Notes: generated by a model from the sequence alone, not told the origin. A stretch of DNA of 64,000 nt from Streptomyces humi (GCF_001005085.2 NZ_LBMU02000023.1:372001-436000), one strand, 5' to 3'. Shown: positions 23,244 through 32,403, numbered from the stretch's first letter. Numbers and translations: made by a program.

Positions 23244-24152
23244 ATGCGCGTCGCGATCACCGGCTCCTCCGGACTCATCGGGTCCGCCCTCACCCGCTCC
23301 CTCCTCGCCGACGGCCACCGTGTGCTGCGCCTGACCCGCGGCAAGGCCGCGCCACGGCCGGCCGACGGCACCGACTCCGCGCCCTGGGAGCCGGGCAGCC
23401 GGCTGGACCCGGCCGTCCTGGACGGCGTCGACGCCGTGGTGCACCTGGCCGGCGCGGGAGTCGGCGACCGGCGCTGGACCGAGGCCTACAAGCGGGAGAT
23501 CCGGCTCAGCCGCCTCGACGGGACGCGGACGATCGCCGAGGCGTGCGCCGCGGCCGCCCGGCCGCCCCGTGTGCTGGTCTCCGCCTCGGCCACCGGGTAC
23601 TACGGTGACACCGGCGACCGGGTCGTCACGGAGTCCGACCCGGCCGGGAGCGACTTCCTGGCCTCCGTCTGCGTCGAATGGGAGGCCGCCGCCGCACCGG
23701 CCGAGGCGGCCGGGGTCCGGGTCGTGCACCCGCGGACCGGGCTCGTGGTCTCCGCCGACGGCGGCGCCTGGGGCAGGCTGTTCCCGCTCTTCCGGTTCGG
23801 GCTCGGCGGCCGGCTCGGCTCCGGCGACCAGTTCTGGCCGTTCATCTCACTGCCCGACCACATCGCGGCGCTGCGGTACACCATCGACCGCGACGACATC
23901 GCCGGCCCGCTCAACTTCACGGCCCCCGAACCGCTGACGAACCGTGAGATCACCCGGGCGACGGGCCGGATCCTGCACCGGCCCACCCTCGCCGCCGTCC
24001 CCGCCTTCGCCCTCAGGGCCGTCCTCGGCGAGTTCGCGGACGGCATCACCGGCAGCTGCCGCGCGGTCCCTGACCGACTGCTGAAGGCGGGCTTCGCCTT
24101 CCGGCAGCCCGCCGTCGACGACGCCCTGCGCGCGGCCCTCCGCAAGGCCTAG
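23244..24152 (+). CDS. TIGR01777 family NAD(P)-binding epimerase-like protein
   Basis: This 302-residue extended-SDR protein is of the YfcH/SulA-like TIGR01777 family. The cofactor loop GSSGLIGSAL is at residues 7-16. Other family motifs are VVHLAGAGVGDRRWTEAYK, SASATGYYGDTGDRVVTE, RTGLVVSADGGAW and LNFTAPEPLTNREIT, and the C-terminal DUF1731 segment is present. ATG 23244 has CGGAGAAC a few bases upstream; the frame open to 22929 runs through the tRNA and is artefactual. A short inverted repeat GTTTGA-ATTC-TCAAAC at 23209-23224 precedes it. The in-vivo substrate of this family is unknown. Confidence 0.9.
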   Translation: MRVAITGSSGLIGSALTRSLLADGHRVLRLTRGKAAPRPADGTDSAPWEPGSRLDPAVLDGVDAVVHLAGAGVGDRRWTEAYKREIRLSRLDGTRTIAEACAAAARPPRVLVSASATGYYGDTGDRVVTESDPAGSDFLASVCVEWEAAAAPAEAAGVRVVHPRTGLVVSADGGAWGRLFPLFRFGLGGRLGSGDQFWPFISLPDHIAALRYTIDRDDIAGPLNFTAPEPLTNREITRATGRILHRPTLAAVPAFALRAVLGEFADGITGSCRAVPDRLLKAGFAFRQPAVDDALRAALRKA

Positions 24153-24844
24153 AGGCTCACCCCGGAGGTCGCCAGCACCACCGCCAGCGTCGAGCCCGCA
24201 TCGATGCGGCGGTCCTCGCCCGTCACCATCCGGTGCGCCGCGAGGATGTGGTCACGGGTGGCGGCCGCGGCGGCCTCCGGGTCCCGGCGCTCGCAGGCCT
24301 CCAGGATGGCCGCGTGGTGGTGCCCGGCCGGGCTGTGCCGCAGGTCGAAGTGGATGCGGATGCGCTCGGCCTGGCCGGTCAGGCCCTCGATCTCGCGCAG
24401 CAGCACCGCGGACCCGGCGCGCCGGTAGAGAGCCATGTGGAAGCGGCGGTTCAGCTCGTTGAAGTCCCGCTGCGCGTGGGCGCCGGCCAGCGCGGTGGCC
24501 AACTGCTCGTGCGCCTCCCGCATCGCCGCGAGATCCTCCTCCCGCAGCCTCGGCACGGCGAGCCGGGCGGCCAGCGTCTCCAGGTGGATGCGCAGCGCGG
24601 CCACCTCCTCGGCGAGCCCCAGGTCGACCTCGGCCACCACCACACCCCGGTAGGGCAGTCGTCGTACCAGACCGGCGCTGTCCAGCTGGAGGATGGCCTC
24701 CCGGACCGGGGTCCGGCTCAGGCCCAGGCTCGCGGCGATCTCGGTGGGGTCGAGCCGGTCCCCGGGGGCCAGCTCGCCGGCCACGATGCGCTCTTGCAGG
24801 TGCTCGAACACCAGGTCAGCGGCGCGCCGCTGGATGCTGGGCAT
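24149..24844 (-). CDS. GntR/FadR-subfamily regulator (FCD domain)
   Basis: This 231-residue regulator has an N-terminal winged helix (AGELAPGDRLDPTEIAASLGLSRTPVREAILQL, about residues 20-55) and a C-terminal FCD helical domain whose His and Asp metal ligands appear in FNELNRRFHMALY and HHHAAILEACERRD. Such proteins respond to carboxylic or amino acids. ATG 24844 has AAGGAG ten bases upstream. It is divergent from the OCD-DapA pair and faces a 30-base inverted repeat at 24917-24946, a strong candidate operator. Its 3' end overlaps the TIGR01777 gene by four bases. Confidence 0.9.
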   Translation of the reverse strand: MPSIQRRAADLVFEHLQERIVAGELAPGDRLDPTEIAASLGLSRTPVREAILQLDSAGLVRRLPYRGVVVAEVDLGLAEEVAALRIHLETLAARLAVPRLREEDLAAMREAHEQLATALAGAHAQRDFNELNRRFHMALYRRAGSAVLLREIEGLTGQAERIRIHFDLRHSPAGHHHAAILEACERRDPEAAAAATRDHILAAHRMVTGEDRRIDAGSTLAVVLATSGVSL

Positions 24845-24916
24845 ATCCCACCCGCTCCTTCGTTCTTCCCTTTTCCGCTGCGGACAACTTAGCGGCACAC
24901 CTTGTCTGTACAGAAT

Positions 24917-24946
24917 ATCCAATGTTCAATGTCCAGCACATTGGAT
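24917..24946. promoter_or_regulatory. Inverted repeat operator ATCCAATGT-N12-ACATTGGAT
   Basis: Perfect nine-base arms at 24917-24925 and 24938-24946 lie in the intergenic space between the divergent FCD regulator and the OCD gene. CTGTAC and TGTACG flank them. It is well placed to control both promoters and is probably the FadR-type regulator's site. Confidence 0.65.
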
Positions 24947-25000
24947 CCTGTACGGGCTCCTGTGCTCCCGGCCTTCCTCGCGCATCCCGACGGAGTGCAC

Positions 25001-25975
25001 GTGACGATCTTTCTCACCGACGCCGACGTCCGAGCCGCGTTCGGCTGGCCCGAGGCCGTCGCCGCCCTGCGCGCGGCCTACTCCGCGCCCCCGGACGAGT
25101 CCCGCTTCCCGCCCCGCGCCATGGCCCGCGCCGAGGGCCGGTGGCTGCGCACCCTCAGCGGGGTGCCCGGCGACGGTGCCCCGATGGGCGCCAAGCTGAT
25201 CGCGGCCGCCCCGCGCAACCGGCGTGCCTCGTACCTGATCCCCCTGTTCGACCAGGAGACGGTCGAACTGCTCGCGTTGCTCGACGGCAACGCCGTCACC
25301 GGGTTCCGTACGGCGGCCACCTCGGCGCTCGCCGTCGACGCGCTCACCCCTGCCGGGCCGTTGACGGTCGCGGTGATCGGCTCCGGCTTCGAGGCACAGC
25401 ACCACGTCCGCGCCCTCGCGGCGACCCGCGAGCTGTCCTCGGTCACCGTGTTCAGCCCCGATCCGGCCGGCCGCGCCCGGTTCGTGGACCGGCTCGCCGA
25501 CCTGGAGCTGCCGTTGCGCACCGCCGGCAGTGCCGCGGCGGCCGTCGACGGCGCCGGGCTGGTGCTGTGCGCGGCGCGGTCCAGGGACGAACGGCCCACC
25601 CTGGCCGCGGCGCCGCCCGGCGCCACGGTCGTCTCGATCGGTTCCACGCTGCCCGAACAGCGGGAGCTGGACACCGCGGTCGTCGAGCGGGCCGACCTGA
25701 TCGTCGCCGACGAGGTCCACGAAGTGGCGTACGGGACCGGGGACCTGATCGCCGCGAAGGAGGCGGGCGTCGACCTCGCCGGCAGGCTGGTCTCCCTCGC
25801 CGACGTCATCTCCGGGCGGGCGCCGGGGCGTTCGGGCCCGGACGCGACCGTCGTCTACAAGTCCGTCGGCTCGGCCGTCCAGGACCTCGCGGTCGCCGCG
25901 ATGTGCCTCCGGCGGGCCGCGGAACTCTCCCTCGGCACCGAACTGCCGGTCACCGTCCACCCGGTCGTGAAGTGA
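25001..25975 (+). CDS. Ornithine cyclodeaminase/mu-crystallin family protein
   Basis: This 324-residue NAD(P)-binding protein of the OCD/mu-crystallin family includes ornithine cyclodeaminases, alanine and lysine dehydrogenases and cyclic-imine reductases. The substrate half carries SRFPPRAMARAEGRWLRTL and GAKLIAAAPRN, DGNAVTGFRTAATSALAVDAL follows, and the Rossmann loop is VIGSGFEAQHHVRAL. GTG 25001 has CGGAG five bases upstream and gives the usual N terminus. It is followed ten bases later by the DapA-family gene. The pair under an FCD regulator suggests catabolism of an imino or amino acid, perhaps proline- or hydroxyproline-related. Confidence 0.85.
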   Translation: MTIFLTDADVRAAFGWPEAVAALRAAYSAPPDESRFPPRAMARAEGRWLRTLSGVPGDGAPMGAKLIAAAPRNRRASYLIPLFDQETVELLALLDGNAVTGFRTAATSALAVDALTPAGPLTVAVIGSGFEAQHHVRALAATRELSSVTVFSPDPAGRARFVDRLADLELPLRTAGSAAAAVDGAGLVLCAARSRDERPTLAAAPPGATVVSIGSTLPEQRELDTAVVERADLIVADEVHEVAYGTGDLIAAKEAGVDLAGRLVSLADVISGRAPGRSGPDATVVYKSVGSAVQDLAVAAMCLRRAAELSLGTELPVTVHPVVK

Positions 25976-25985
25976 AAGGACCGAC

Positions 25986-27005
25986 ATGGCCCGTTACACC
26001 CGCGCCGAAGCCCGCGAATGGGCGCGCGAACACCTCGTCGGCGTCGTCAACTGCACCATCCCCTCCTTCACCGGCGACCTGAGGCACATCAACGAGAAGG
26101 CGATCCGGCACGACACCCGGCTCGCGATCGAGCACGGCTTCATGGGCACCCTCGGCGTCAGTGAGGTCGCCATCCAGCTCCCCGAGTACCTGGACTTCCT
26201 GCGGATCATCAAGGACGAGGCGGGCGACGGATTCCTGCTCACGCACCACGCCAGCTGGAGCACGCTGGAGCAGAACATCGACGCGGTGCGCGGGGCCGAG
26301 GAGGCCGGTGCGGAACTCGTCCTCCTGTCCTACCCGCCGAACTTCTACCCGGAGTCCGAACAGGACGTCTACGACTACACCAAGGCGGTCTGCGACGCGA
26401 CGAACCTGGCCGTCATGCTCTTCCCCATGTACCTGTGGGGGTTCAGCCCACGCGTCCACCCCTCGGACATCCCCGTCCGCCTGCTGCGGCGGCTGATCGA
26501 CGACTGCCCCAACATCGCCGCGATCAAGGCCGAGGGCGGCTTCCCGGGCATCCAGTCCGTCATCGAGTGCCACCGGCACTTCGGCGACGAGGTGGTCATC
26601 TCCATGCCCGTCGAGAGCGAGCTGATCCCGCTCGCCCAGATCATGCCGCTCCGGTTCTCCGCCACCAGCGACCACGAGTACTACGGACCCATGATCCCGC
26701 GCGCCTTCCGCCTGCTGCGCGAGGGCAGGTACGACGACGCGGCCGACCTCTACTGGCGGCTGCACCCCGCCCGCAGGATCAAGGGAGGGCTCGCTCCGGC
26801 CCTGCACGGCGGCGCCTTCCTCAACCGGCAGGCGTGGAAGTTCCAGGGCTGGCTCCAGGGGTACAACGGCGGCCCGCTGCGCCAGCCCACCCAGCGCATC
26901 CACGACGCGCAGATGACCGCCCTGCGCAAGGGGCTCGTCGACGCGGGCCTGGAGCCGAGCATGGACCCGTTCCGCGAGTTCTTCGTGGGCAGGAACCCCG
27001 CATAG
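25986..27005 (+). CDS. Dihydrodipicolinate synthase (DapA) family aldolase/dehydratase
   Basis: This 339-residue protein is a DapA-family TIM barrel that uses a Schiff-base Lys, likely the one in NIAAIKAEGG (about residue 181). The preceding strands include LGVSEVAIQLPEYLDFL and LVLLSYPPNFYPE. It is longer than DapA itself and is not expected to make lysine. Known relatives include pyruvate aldolases and sugar-acid or hydroxyproline-derived dehydratases. It starts ten bases after the OCD gene with GAAAGGA upstream, so both are co-transcribed. The exact substrate is open. Confidence 0.85.
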   Translation: MARYTRAEAREWAREHLVGVVNCTIPSFTGDLRHINEKAIRHDTRLAIEHGFMGTLGVSEVAIQLPEYLDFLRIIKDEAGDGFLLTHHASWSTLEQNIDAVRGAEEAGAELVLLSYPPNFYPESEQDVYDYTKAVCDATNLAVMLFPMYLWGFSPRVHPSDIPVRLLRRLIDDCPNIAAIKAEGGFPGIQSVIECHRHFGDEVVISMPVESELIPLAQIMPLRFSATSDHEYYGPMIPRAFRLLREGRYDDAADLYWRLHPARRIKGGLAPALHGGAFLNRQAWKFQGWLQGYNGGPLRQPTQRIHDAQMTALRKGLVDAGLEPSMDPFREFFVGRNPA

Positions 27006-27066
27006 CCCTCGACCCCGCACGGCTCCCTCCGGTCGTCTCCCCGGACCACGGCGTTAACCTGTCGTT

Positions 27067-29256
27067 ATGTGCCCGAACCGCCCGGAGGGGGCCGAATCCG
27101 ACCTGTCCCCGGCCGTCAGGACGCGGGCGAAGGCGCTGGCACTGGCGCTCCGGCAGGCCACGGCGAGCGTCGGGGGCCGGGGCGCGCTGCTGCACCGCTG
27201 GGACCCCGGCACGGGCATGCTGACGCTGGTGGCGGCGGACGGCGTCGCCGCCGGGGCCGCGCGGGCCTGGAGCGAGCTGCGGGAGGAGCAGGACGTGCCG
27301 CCGTCCTGCGCGCTGCGGCGCGGAGTCCTCGTCCGGACGGCCGGGGACAGCCTCGGCACCGGCGCCGCCGGCACGGTGGCGGTCCCCCTGGTCGGGGCCG
27401 ACGGGCCGATCGGCGCGCTGTCGGTCCTGCTGTCCGGGCCGGACGGACCCGACGACGTACAGCGGTCCTTCCTGCACGCGGTCGCCGCCTGGGCCACCGA
27501 GCGCCTGGAGCGCCCCGCCGGCCCGCCGTACCGGGAGTACGACCCGGAACACGAGAAGACGGTCCGGACCGTGGAGCTGACCGCGGCGCTGTCTGAGGCC
27601 GTGACCGCCCAGGACGTCGTGCGGGCCGTGGCCGAGCACGTCCTGGCACCGTTCGGAGCCGAGGGGCTGATCGTCTCCGTGTTCGAGAACGGGCGGCTGA
27701 CCAGGGTCGGCGAGGTCGGGTACCCGCTGGACTACCTGAAGAGGTTCGAGGGCCCGCTCAACGCCGGCATGCCCATCACCGACGTACTGCGGTCCCGCAA
27801 GCCGCTGTTCCTGGAGTCACCGGCGCAGATCTACCAGCGCTATCCCGCCGTCACCGACAGGATCCTGATGGGCACCTCGCCGAAGATGGCGTGGGCGTTC
27901 CTGCCGCTGGTCGCCTCCGGTCGGGCGGTCGGGGTGTCGGTCCTGTCGTACAGCCGGCCGCGCACCTTCGACGAGGCGGACCGCGCCCTGCTGACCGCGT
28001 TGAGCGCGCTGGTCGGCCAGGCGCTGGAGCGGGCCCGGCTGTACGACCTGGAACACGCCCGGGCCCAGGAACTCCAGAGCGCCCTGCTGCCCCGCACGCT
28101 CCCGCGGCTGCCCGCCGCCGTCGCGGCCGCCCGCTACCTCCCGGCGGGCCGCGGCGAGCAGGTGGGCGGTGACTGGTTCGACGTGATCCCGCTCTCGGCC
28201 GACCGGGTCGCCATGGTGATCGGTGACGTGATGGGCCACGGCATCGCGGAGGCGGCGACCATGGGCCGGCTGCGTACCGCCGTGCGCACCCTCGCCGACC
28301 TGGACATGGCCCCGGACGAACTGCTGGGCCATCTCAACGACCTGGTCAGCGACCTCGGCGAGGACTTCTACGCGACCTGTCTGTACGCCGTGTACGACCC
28401 GGTGGGCCGCACGTGCTGCTACTCCCTGGCCGGTCATCCGCCACCCGTCCTCGTGTACCCGGACGGCACCGTCCACAGCCCGGTGGTGAGCCCGGACCCG
28501 CCGCTCGGCGCCGCCACGCCGCCGTTCGCCGCGCACGAACTGCCGCTGCCCGACGGGAGCCTGGTCGTGCTGTGCACCGACGGGCTCATCGAATCCGCCG
28601 ACCAGGACGCCGAACAGGGACTGACGGAGCTGCTGCGCGTGCTCTCCACGGCCACAGCGGCCGGCCCGGCCCGCCGCACCGGTACCGACCAGGAGGAGGA
28701 CGCCCGGCGGCTGGAGGAGCTGTGCGACACGGTCGTCTCGGCGCTGGTCCCGGACCGGGAGCACACCACCGACGACGCGGCGCTGCTCATCGCCCACACC
28801 CATGCCATGGCCGCCGACGACGTCGCCTCCTTCGGCCTGCCCGACGACCCGCGGGCGGCCGGCCAGGCCCGCGAGCTGGTCCGCGACCAGCTCGCCCACT
28901 GGGGCCTGGACGATCTGTCGATGACCACCGAACTCCTGGTCAGCGAGCTGGTCGGCAACGTGATCCGGCACGCCAAGGGCCCCCTGCGGCTACGGCTGCT
29001 GCGCAGCCGCATCCTGACCTGCGAGGTCTACGACGGGAGCCTGAGCACCCCGCGCATCCGGCACGCCACCTACACCGACGAGGGCGGCCGGGGTCTCCAG
29101 CTGGTGGCCGCGCTGTCCCGGCGCTGGGGCGCCCGCTACCTCAGCGACGCCAAGTGCATCTGGACCGAACAGGACATCCCGAACGGCTCCGGGGACCGGA
29201 CGCCGCCGCACTGGTCCCGGCCCGCCGAGCCGGCGCCCTCGATACTCCGGTCGTGA
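27067..29256 (+). CDS. Multidomain GAF/SpoIIE phosphatase with C-terminal anti-sigma-type ATPase
   Basis: This 729-residue cytoplasmic signalling protein contains a divergent N-terminal GAF (about 25-150), a second GAF (about 175-330) and a PP2C/SpoIIE serine phosphatase. The phosphatase has metal-binding Asps in GGDWFDV (about 366), GDVMGHG (about 385) and LCTDGLIE. At the C terminus is an RsbW-like HATPase (N-box ELVGNVIRHA, about 627; GGRGLQLV, about 672). The phosphatase would dephosphorylate an STAS anti-anti-sigma factor, and the ATPase may phosphorylate one or bind a sigma factor. ATG 27067 is six bases after TAACCT, a leaderless arrangement. No sigma factor or STAS gene is adjacent. 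Confidence 0.92.
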   Translation: MCPNRPEGAESDLSPAVRTRAKALALALRQATASVGGRGALLHRWDPGTGMLTLVAADGVAAGAARAWSELREEQDVPPSCALRRGVLVRTAGDSLGTGAAGTVAVPLVGADGPIGALSVLLSGPDGPDDVQRSFLHAVAAWATERLERPAGPPYREYDPEHEKTVRTVELTAALSEAVTAQDVVRAVAEHVLAPFGAEGLIVSVFENGRLTRVGEVGYPLDYLKRFEGPLNAGMPITDVLRSRKPLFLESPAQIYQRYPAVTDRILMGTSPKMAWAFLPLVASGRAVGVSVLSYSRPRTFDEADRALLTALSALVGQALERARLYDLEHARAQELQSALLPRTLPRLPAAVAAARYLPAGRGEQVGGDWFDVIPLSADRVAMVIGDVMGHGIAEAATMGRLRTAVRTLADLDMAPDELLGHLNDLVSDLGEDFYATCLYAVYDPVGRTCCYSLAGHPPPVLVYPDGTVHSPVVSPDPPLGAATPPFAAHELPLPDGSLVVLCTDGLIESADQDAEQGLTELLRVLSTATAAGPARRTGTDQEEDARRLEELCDTVVSALVPDREHTTDDAALLIAHTHAMAADDVASFGLPDDPRAAGQARELVRDQLAHWGLDDLSMTTELLVSELVGNVIRHAKGPLRLRLLRSRILTCEVYDGSLSTPRIRHATYTDEGGRGLQLVAALSRRWGARYLSDAKCIWTEQDIPNGSGDRTPPHWSRPAEPAPSILRS

Positions 29257-29284
29257 CAGGCAGGACCCGACGGGCCGCGGTCGG

Positions 29285-29821
29285 CTAGCTCACGAACCCC
29301 ACGTGCGCCAGGGCCTGCTTGAGCAGTACCCCGTGGCCACCGGGCATCTCGCCCTGCACGGCGATGGACACGGCCTCCTGCGGGCTGAACCACACCAGGT
29401 CCAGCGCGTCCTGCCGAGGCCGGCAGTCACCGGTGACCGGCACGATGTAGGCCAGCGACACCGCGTGCTGACGCGGGTCGTGGTACGGGGTGACACCGAT
29501 GGTCGGGAAGTACTCGGCCACCGTGAACGGCTGGAGCGAGGCCGGCACCCGGGGCAGCGCGACCGGGCCGAGGTCCTTCTCCAGGTGGCGGAGCAGGGCG
29601 TCGCGGACCCGCTCGTGGTGCAGGACGCGGCCCGAGACGAGGGTCCGGCTGACCGTTCCGTCCGGGCCGATGCGGAGCAGCAGCCCGATGCTGGTGACTT
29701 CGCCGCTGTCGTCGACGCGCACGGGCACGGCCTCCACGTACAGGATCGGCATGCGGGCGCGAGCCATCTCCAGCTCGTCGGAGGACAGCCAACCGGGCGT
29801 GGTTTCGGTCATGTCAGACAT
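29285..29821 (-). CDS. NUDIX-related protein, DUF4916 type
   Basis: This 178-residue protein is of the DUF4916/Nudix-like group (WLSSDELEMARARMPILYVEAVPVRV, GLLLRIGPDGTVSRTLVSGRVL, ALLRHLEKDLGPVALP). The classical Nudix box is degenerate: the expected GX5EX7REUXEEXGU is replaced by GRVLHHERVRDALLRHLEKDLG, so hydrolase activity is doubtful. ATG 29821 lies six bases after TATGAT on the minus strand, giving a leaderless transcript with a near-perfect -10 box. It converges with the SpoIIE gene and leaves no space for a separate promoter downstream. Confidence 0.75.
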   Translation of the reverse strand: MSDMTETTPGWLSSDELEMARARMPILYVEAVPVRVDDSGEVTSIGLLLRIGPDGTVSRTLVSGRVLHHERVRDALLRHLEKDLGPVALPRVPASLQPFTVAEYFPTIGVTPYHDPRQHAVSLAYIVPVTGDCRPRQDALDLVWFSPQEAVSIAVQGEMPGGHGVLLKQALAHVGFVS

Positions 29822-29854
29822 TGCTTGATCATACTTTCCGGGCGGGGCGCGCGT

Positions 29855-31000
29855 TCAGTCGCGGCCGGGTTCGGATGCGGGAAGTCCGTAGAGGCGACGG
29901 GCGTTGTCGCGTCCTGTCCAGGCGGCGATCCGCACCGCGTCGGTCGGGCTCAGTTCGTCGGCGTCCACCCGCTCCTGGAGCAGTCCGGCCAGCCCGCGCC
30001 GGAAGGACAGTGCCCCGAGAAGATGGAACTCGGCCACACCATAGGCGTCCGAGCTGTACAGCAGTTTGCGGAACGGAGTGATCTCCATCGCCTCCGCCAG
30101 GACCGCCCCGGCCCGGTGGGCGCCCACGTAGTGCAGCGCGAGCCCGACATCGAGGTGCACGTGCTCGAACACCGTTGCCAGGTAGGCGGCCTGGCGTTGG
30201 TAGGGCCAGCAGTGCAGCAACAGCACCGGGACCGTGCCGGTGGTCAGCCGCAGCCAGTCGGTCAGCAGCGCCGGGTCCGCGCGGTGCAGCCGGAGGTCGG
30301 AGTCCCCGAAACCCGCGTGCAGTTGGAGCGGCACCCCGAGGGCGACGCCGGTCCACAGCAGATGGCGCATCAGCACCGGGTCGGTGAGCCGGCCGCCGCC
30401 CTCCGCCAGCCACAGCGCGGCGGCGCGGGTCACCTCGGCGTACGTCGGCCGGGCCGGGTTCAGGCCGAAACCGGTGCGGTAGGCGGCCACCGACTTCACC
30501 GCGACCACCCCGGGCCGCCGTACCGCCGTCTCGGCCGCCGCCCGGAAGGCGCTCGCGTACTCGTCCGCCTCGACACCCCGCGCGGCCACCGCCTCGGCGA
30601 TGCCCTCCAGCCGCACCACCTCGTAGGCGGTGCCGCCGGCCGCCTCGGCGAGTTCGGCGGGGGAGGTGACCGGATGCGGTGCGTACCCGGTGTCCACGCA
30701 GAACGCCTCCGCGTGCGCGGCCGTCAGGAACCGGCGGTTGACCTCCCGCCAGCCCAGCTCCGCCCGGCGCGCCAGGTACTCGGCGGCCGGGGCGTGCCGG
30801 TCCAGACCGAGCAGCGGTGCGCAGTGCCGTCGTACGGCGATGCCCACCGGGCTGTCGAACGGCGACACGCCGGGCCAGGCCTCGCCCTCGGTCAGCAGCG
30901 ACGCGAACTTCGACTCGGTCAGGTCGGCGGTGACCGCGCCGTGGCAGTGGTGGTCGACGAGGGGCAGCGCGTCGAGGGCTTCCGCCACCGGTCCCGCCAT
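29855..31000 (-). CDS. Amidohydrolase family protein (FluG N-terminal-like)
   Basis: This 381-residue TIM-barrel amidohydrolase has the metal-binding VDHHCHG at its N terminus (residues about 15-21), a likely further ligand in LQLHAGFGDSD and LLHCWPYQRQ, and the distal Asp in LYSSDAYGVAE. Its start ATG shares one base with the stop of the glutamine-synthetase-like gene (TGATG at 30998-31002), so the two are tightly coupled. In fungi the same two domains are fused, in this order, in FluG. Activity is unknown; relatives act on amide or nitrogen-rich metabolites. Confidence 0.85.
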   Translation of the reverse strand: MAGPVAEALDALPLVDHHCHGAVTADLTESKFASLLTEGEAWPGVSPFDSPVGIAVRRHCAPLLGLDRHAPAAEYLARRAELGWREVNRRFLTAAHAEAFCVDTGYAPHPVTSPAELAEAAGGTAYEVVRLEGIAEAVAARGVEADEYASAFRAAAETAVRRPGVVAVKSVAAYRTGFGLNPARPTYAEVTRAAALWLAEGGGRLTDPVLMRHLLWTGVALGVPLQLHAGFGDSDLRLHRADPALLTDWLRLTTGTVPVLLLHCWPYQRQAAYLATVFEHVHLDVGLALHYVGAHRAGAVLAEAMEITPFRKLLYSSDAYGVAEFHLLGALSFRRGLAGLLQERVDADELSPTDAVRIAAWTGRDNARRLYGLPASEPGRD

Positions 31001-32403
31001 CAGTACTTCCAGCGGTAGGCCGCCGCCACCCCGGCGTCGTCGAGCCCCGCGACCGACCCCGACTCGCCCTCGCGGACGGCGATCACCGCGTCCGCGAGGA
31101 CCGTCCCGAGCGCGTCCCGCAGCACCTCGTCCTTGCGGAACTCCTCCACGGCCTGCGGCAGCGAGGTCGGCAGCCGCCGCACCCCGCGGGCCACCGCCTC
31201 GTCCGGGATCAGCCGCGCCGGGTCGTCGATGACCTCCTCGGACAGCGCGGCCGCCGTGCCGAGCCCGTCCAGGCCGGCGGTGATCGCGCAGCCCAGCGCC
31301 AGATACGGGTTGGCGGCCAGGTCGACCGGCTTGATCTCCAGGTTGGCGTCCTCGCCCTGGTGGCCGGTGGTGCCGGTGACGACCCGGATCCCGGTCTCGC
31401 GGGTCTCCCGGCCCCAGGCCGTGAACACCCCCGCCCACTGGGAGGGTCTGAGCCGCAGATAACTGGCCGGGCTCGGTGCGGTCACCGCCGTCAGCGCGGG
31501 CAGGTGCGCCAGCAGACCGGCCACGAACGACTCCGCGGCGGCCGTCATGCCGTACCGGGCATCGCCCCCGGCGTGCAGGTTGACCCCGTCGCGCCAGACG
31601 GAGAGATGGAGGTGGCCGCCGTTGCCGACGCCCCGTTCGGTGACGGCCGGCGCGAAGGAGACGCGCAGTCCGTGCCGCTGCGAGACGGCCCGGACGGTCT
31701 GCCGTACCAGCACACTCCGGTCGGCCGCCGCCACCGGGTCCGCCGCGTCGGTGGAGAGCTCGAACTGGCCCGGCGCGTACTCGGGGTGCAACTGGGCGAC
31801 CGGCACCTCCTGCGCCTCCAGGGCCGCGAGCAGGTCGGCGGTGTAGTCGCCGAGCTCGATCTGCCGGGTCGCGCCGTACGCCGGACCCGAGGTCGCCGGC
31901 ACGAACTCGTCGGCCGGCGCGGCGGCCCGGCCGAGGGACCACTCGATCTCGACGCCCGCCCGGAAGGTGACGCCGTGCCGGTGCTGCGCGTCGGCGAGGA
32001 CCCGGCGCAGGAAGGTCCGGCCGCACCCGGGGTGCGGGGTGCCCTCCTGGGTGAACCGGTCGACGGGGGCCCAGGCCCAGCCGGGCTGCCCGGCCAGCAC
32101 CACCAGCCGGTCCAGGTCGGGATACATGCGCAGGTCACCGTCGGGTGAGCCGAGGACGTCGGTGCGCACGATCGCGTCGTTCGCCAGGAAGGTGTCGAAC
32201 ACCGGGGACATGCCGACACCCCGGGCCACCGCCGAGTGCAGTTGCCGGCAGGGGACGGTCTTCACCCGGCAGATCCCCGCGGTGTCCACATAGGCCAGCA
32301 CGATCCCGCGCACACCCTGCGCGGACAGTTCGTGGGCCAGGGCGTGGGCACGGGCGAGATCACCGGGGTGCCCGCCGGGCACGGGGTCCACCAGGGGTGG
32401 CAT
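31000..32403 (-). CDS. Glutamine synthetase-like protein (GS-I related, FluG C-terminal-like)
   Basis: This 467-residue ligase of the GS family has an N-terminal beta-grasp (FDTFLANDAIVRTDVLGSPDGD). The catalytic domain includes FRAGVEIEWSLG, the metal-binding EYAPGQFELS, NGGHLHLSVW and the NPYLALG segment. It is closer to the gamma-glutamyl-amine synthetase/FluG branch than to housekeeping GlnA, because the adenylylation loop is not recognizable. ATG 32403 has GAGGAGG seven bases upstream. It overlaps the amidohydrolase gene downstream, suggesting a pathway in which an amine or amino compound is gamma-glutamylated and processed by hydrolysis. Confidence 0.88.
   Translation of the reverse strand: MPPLVDPVPGGHPGDLARAHALAHELSAQGVRGIVLAYVDTAGICRVKTVPCRQLHSAVARGVGMSPVFDTFLANDAIVRTDVLGSPDGDLRMYPDLDRLVVLAGQPGWAWAPVDRFTQEGTPHPGCGRTFLRRVLADAQHRHGVTFRAGVEIEWSLGRAAAPADEFVPATSGPAYGATRQIELGDYTADLLAALEAQEVPVAQLHPEYAPGQFELSTDAADPVAAADRSVLVRQTVRAVSQRHGLRVSFAPAVTERGVGNGGHLHLSVWRDGVNLHAGGDARYGMTAAAESFVAGLLAHLPALTAVTAPSPASYLRLRPSQWAGVFTAWGRETRETGIRVVTGTTGHQGEDANLEIKPVDLAANPYLALGCAITAGLDGLGTAAALSEEVIDDPARLIPDEAVARGVRRLPTSLPQAVEEFRKDEVLRDALGTVLADAVIAVREGESGSVAGLDDAGVAAAYRWKY

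Noticed and set aside
29480..29821. Active Nudix hydrolase
   Set aside because: The Nudix box lacks the REVxEE core, so I kept only the family name and did not claim enzymatic activity.
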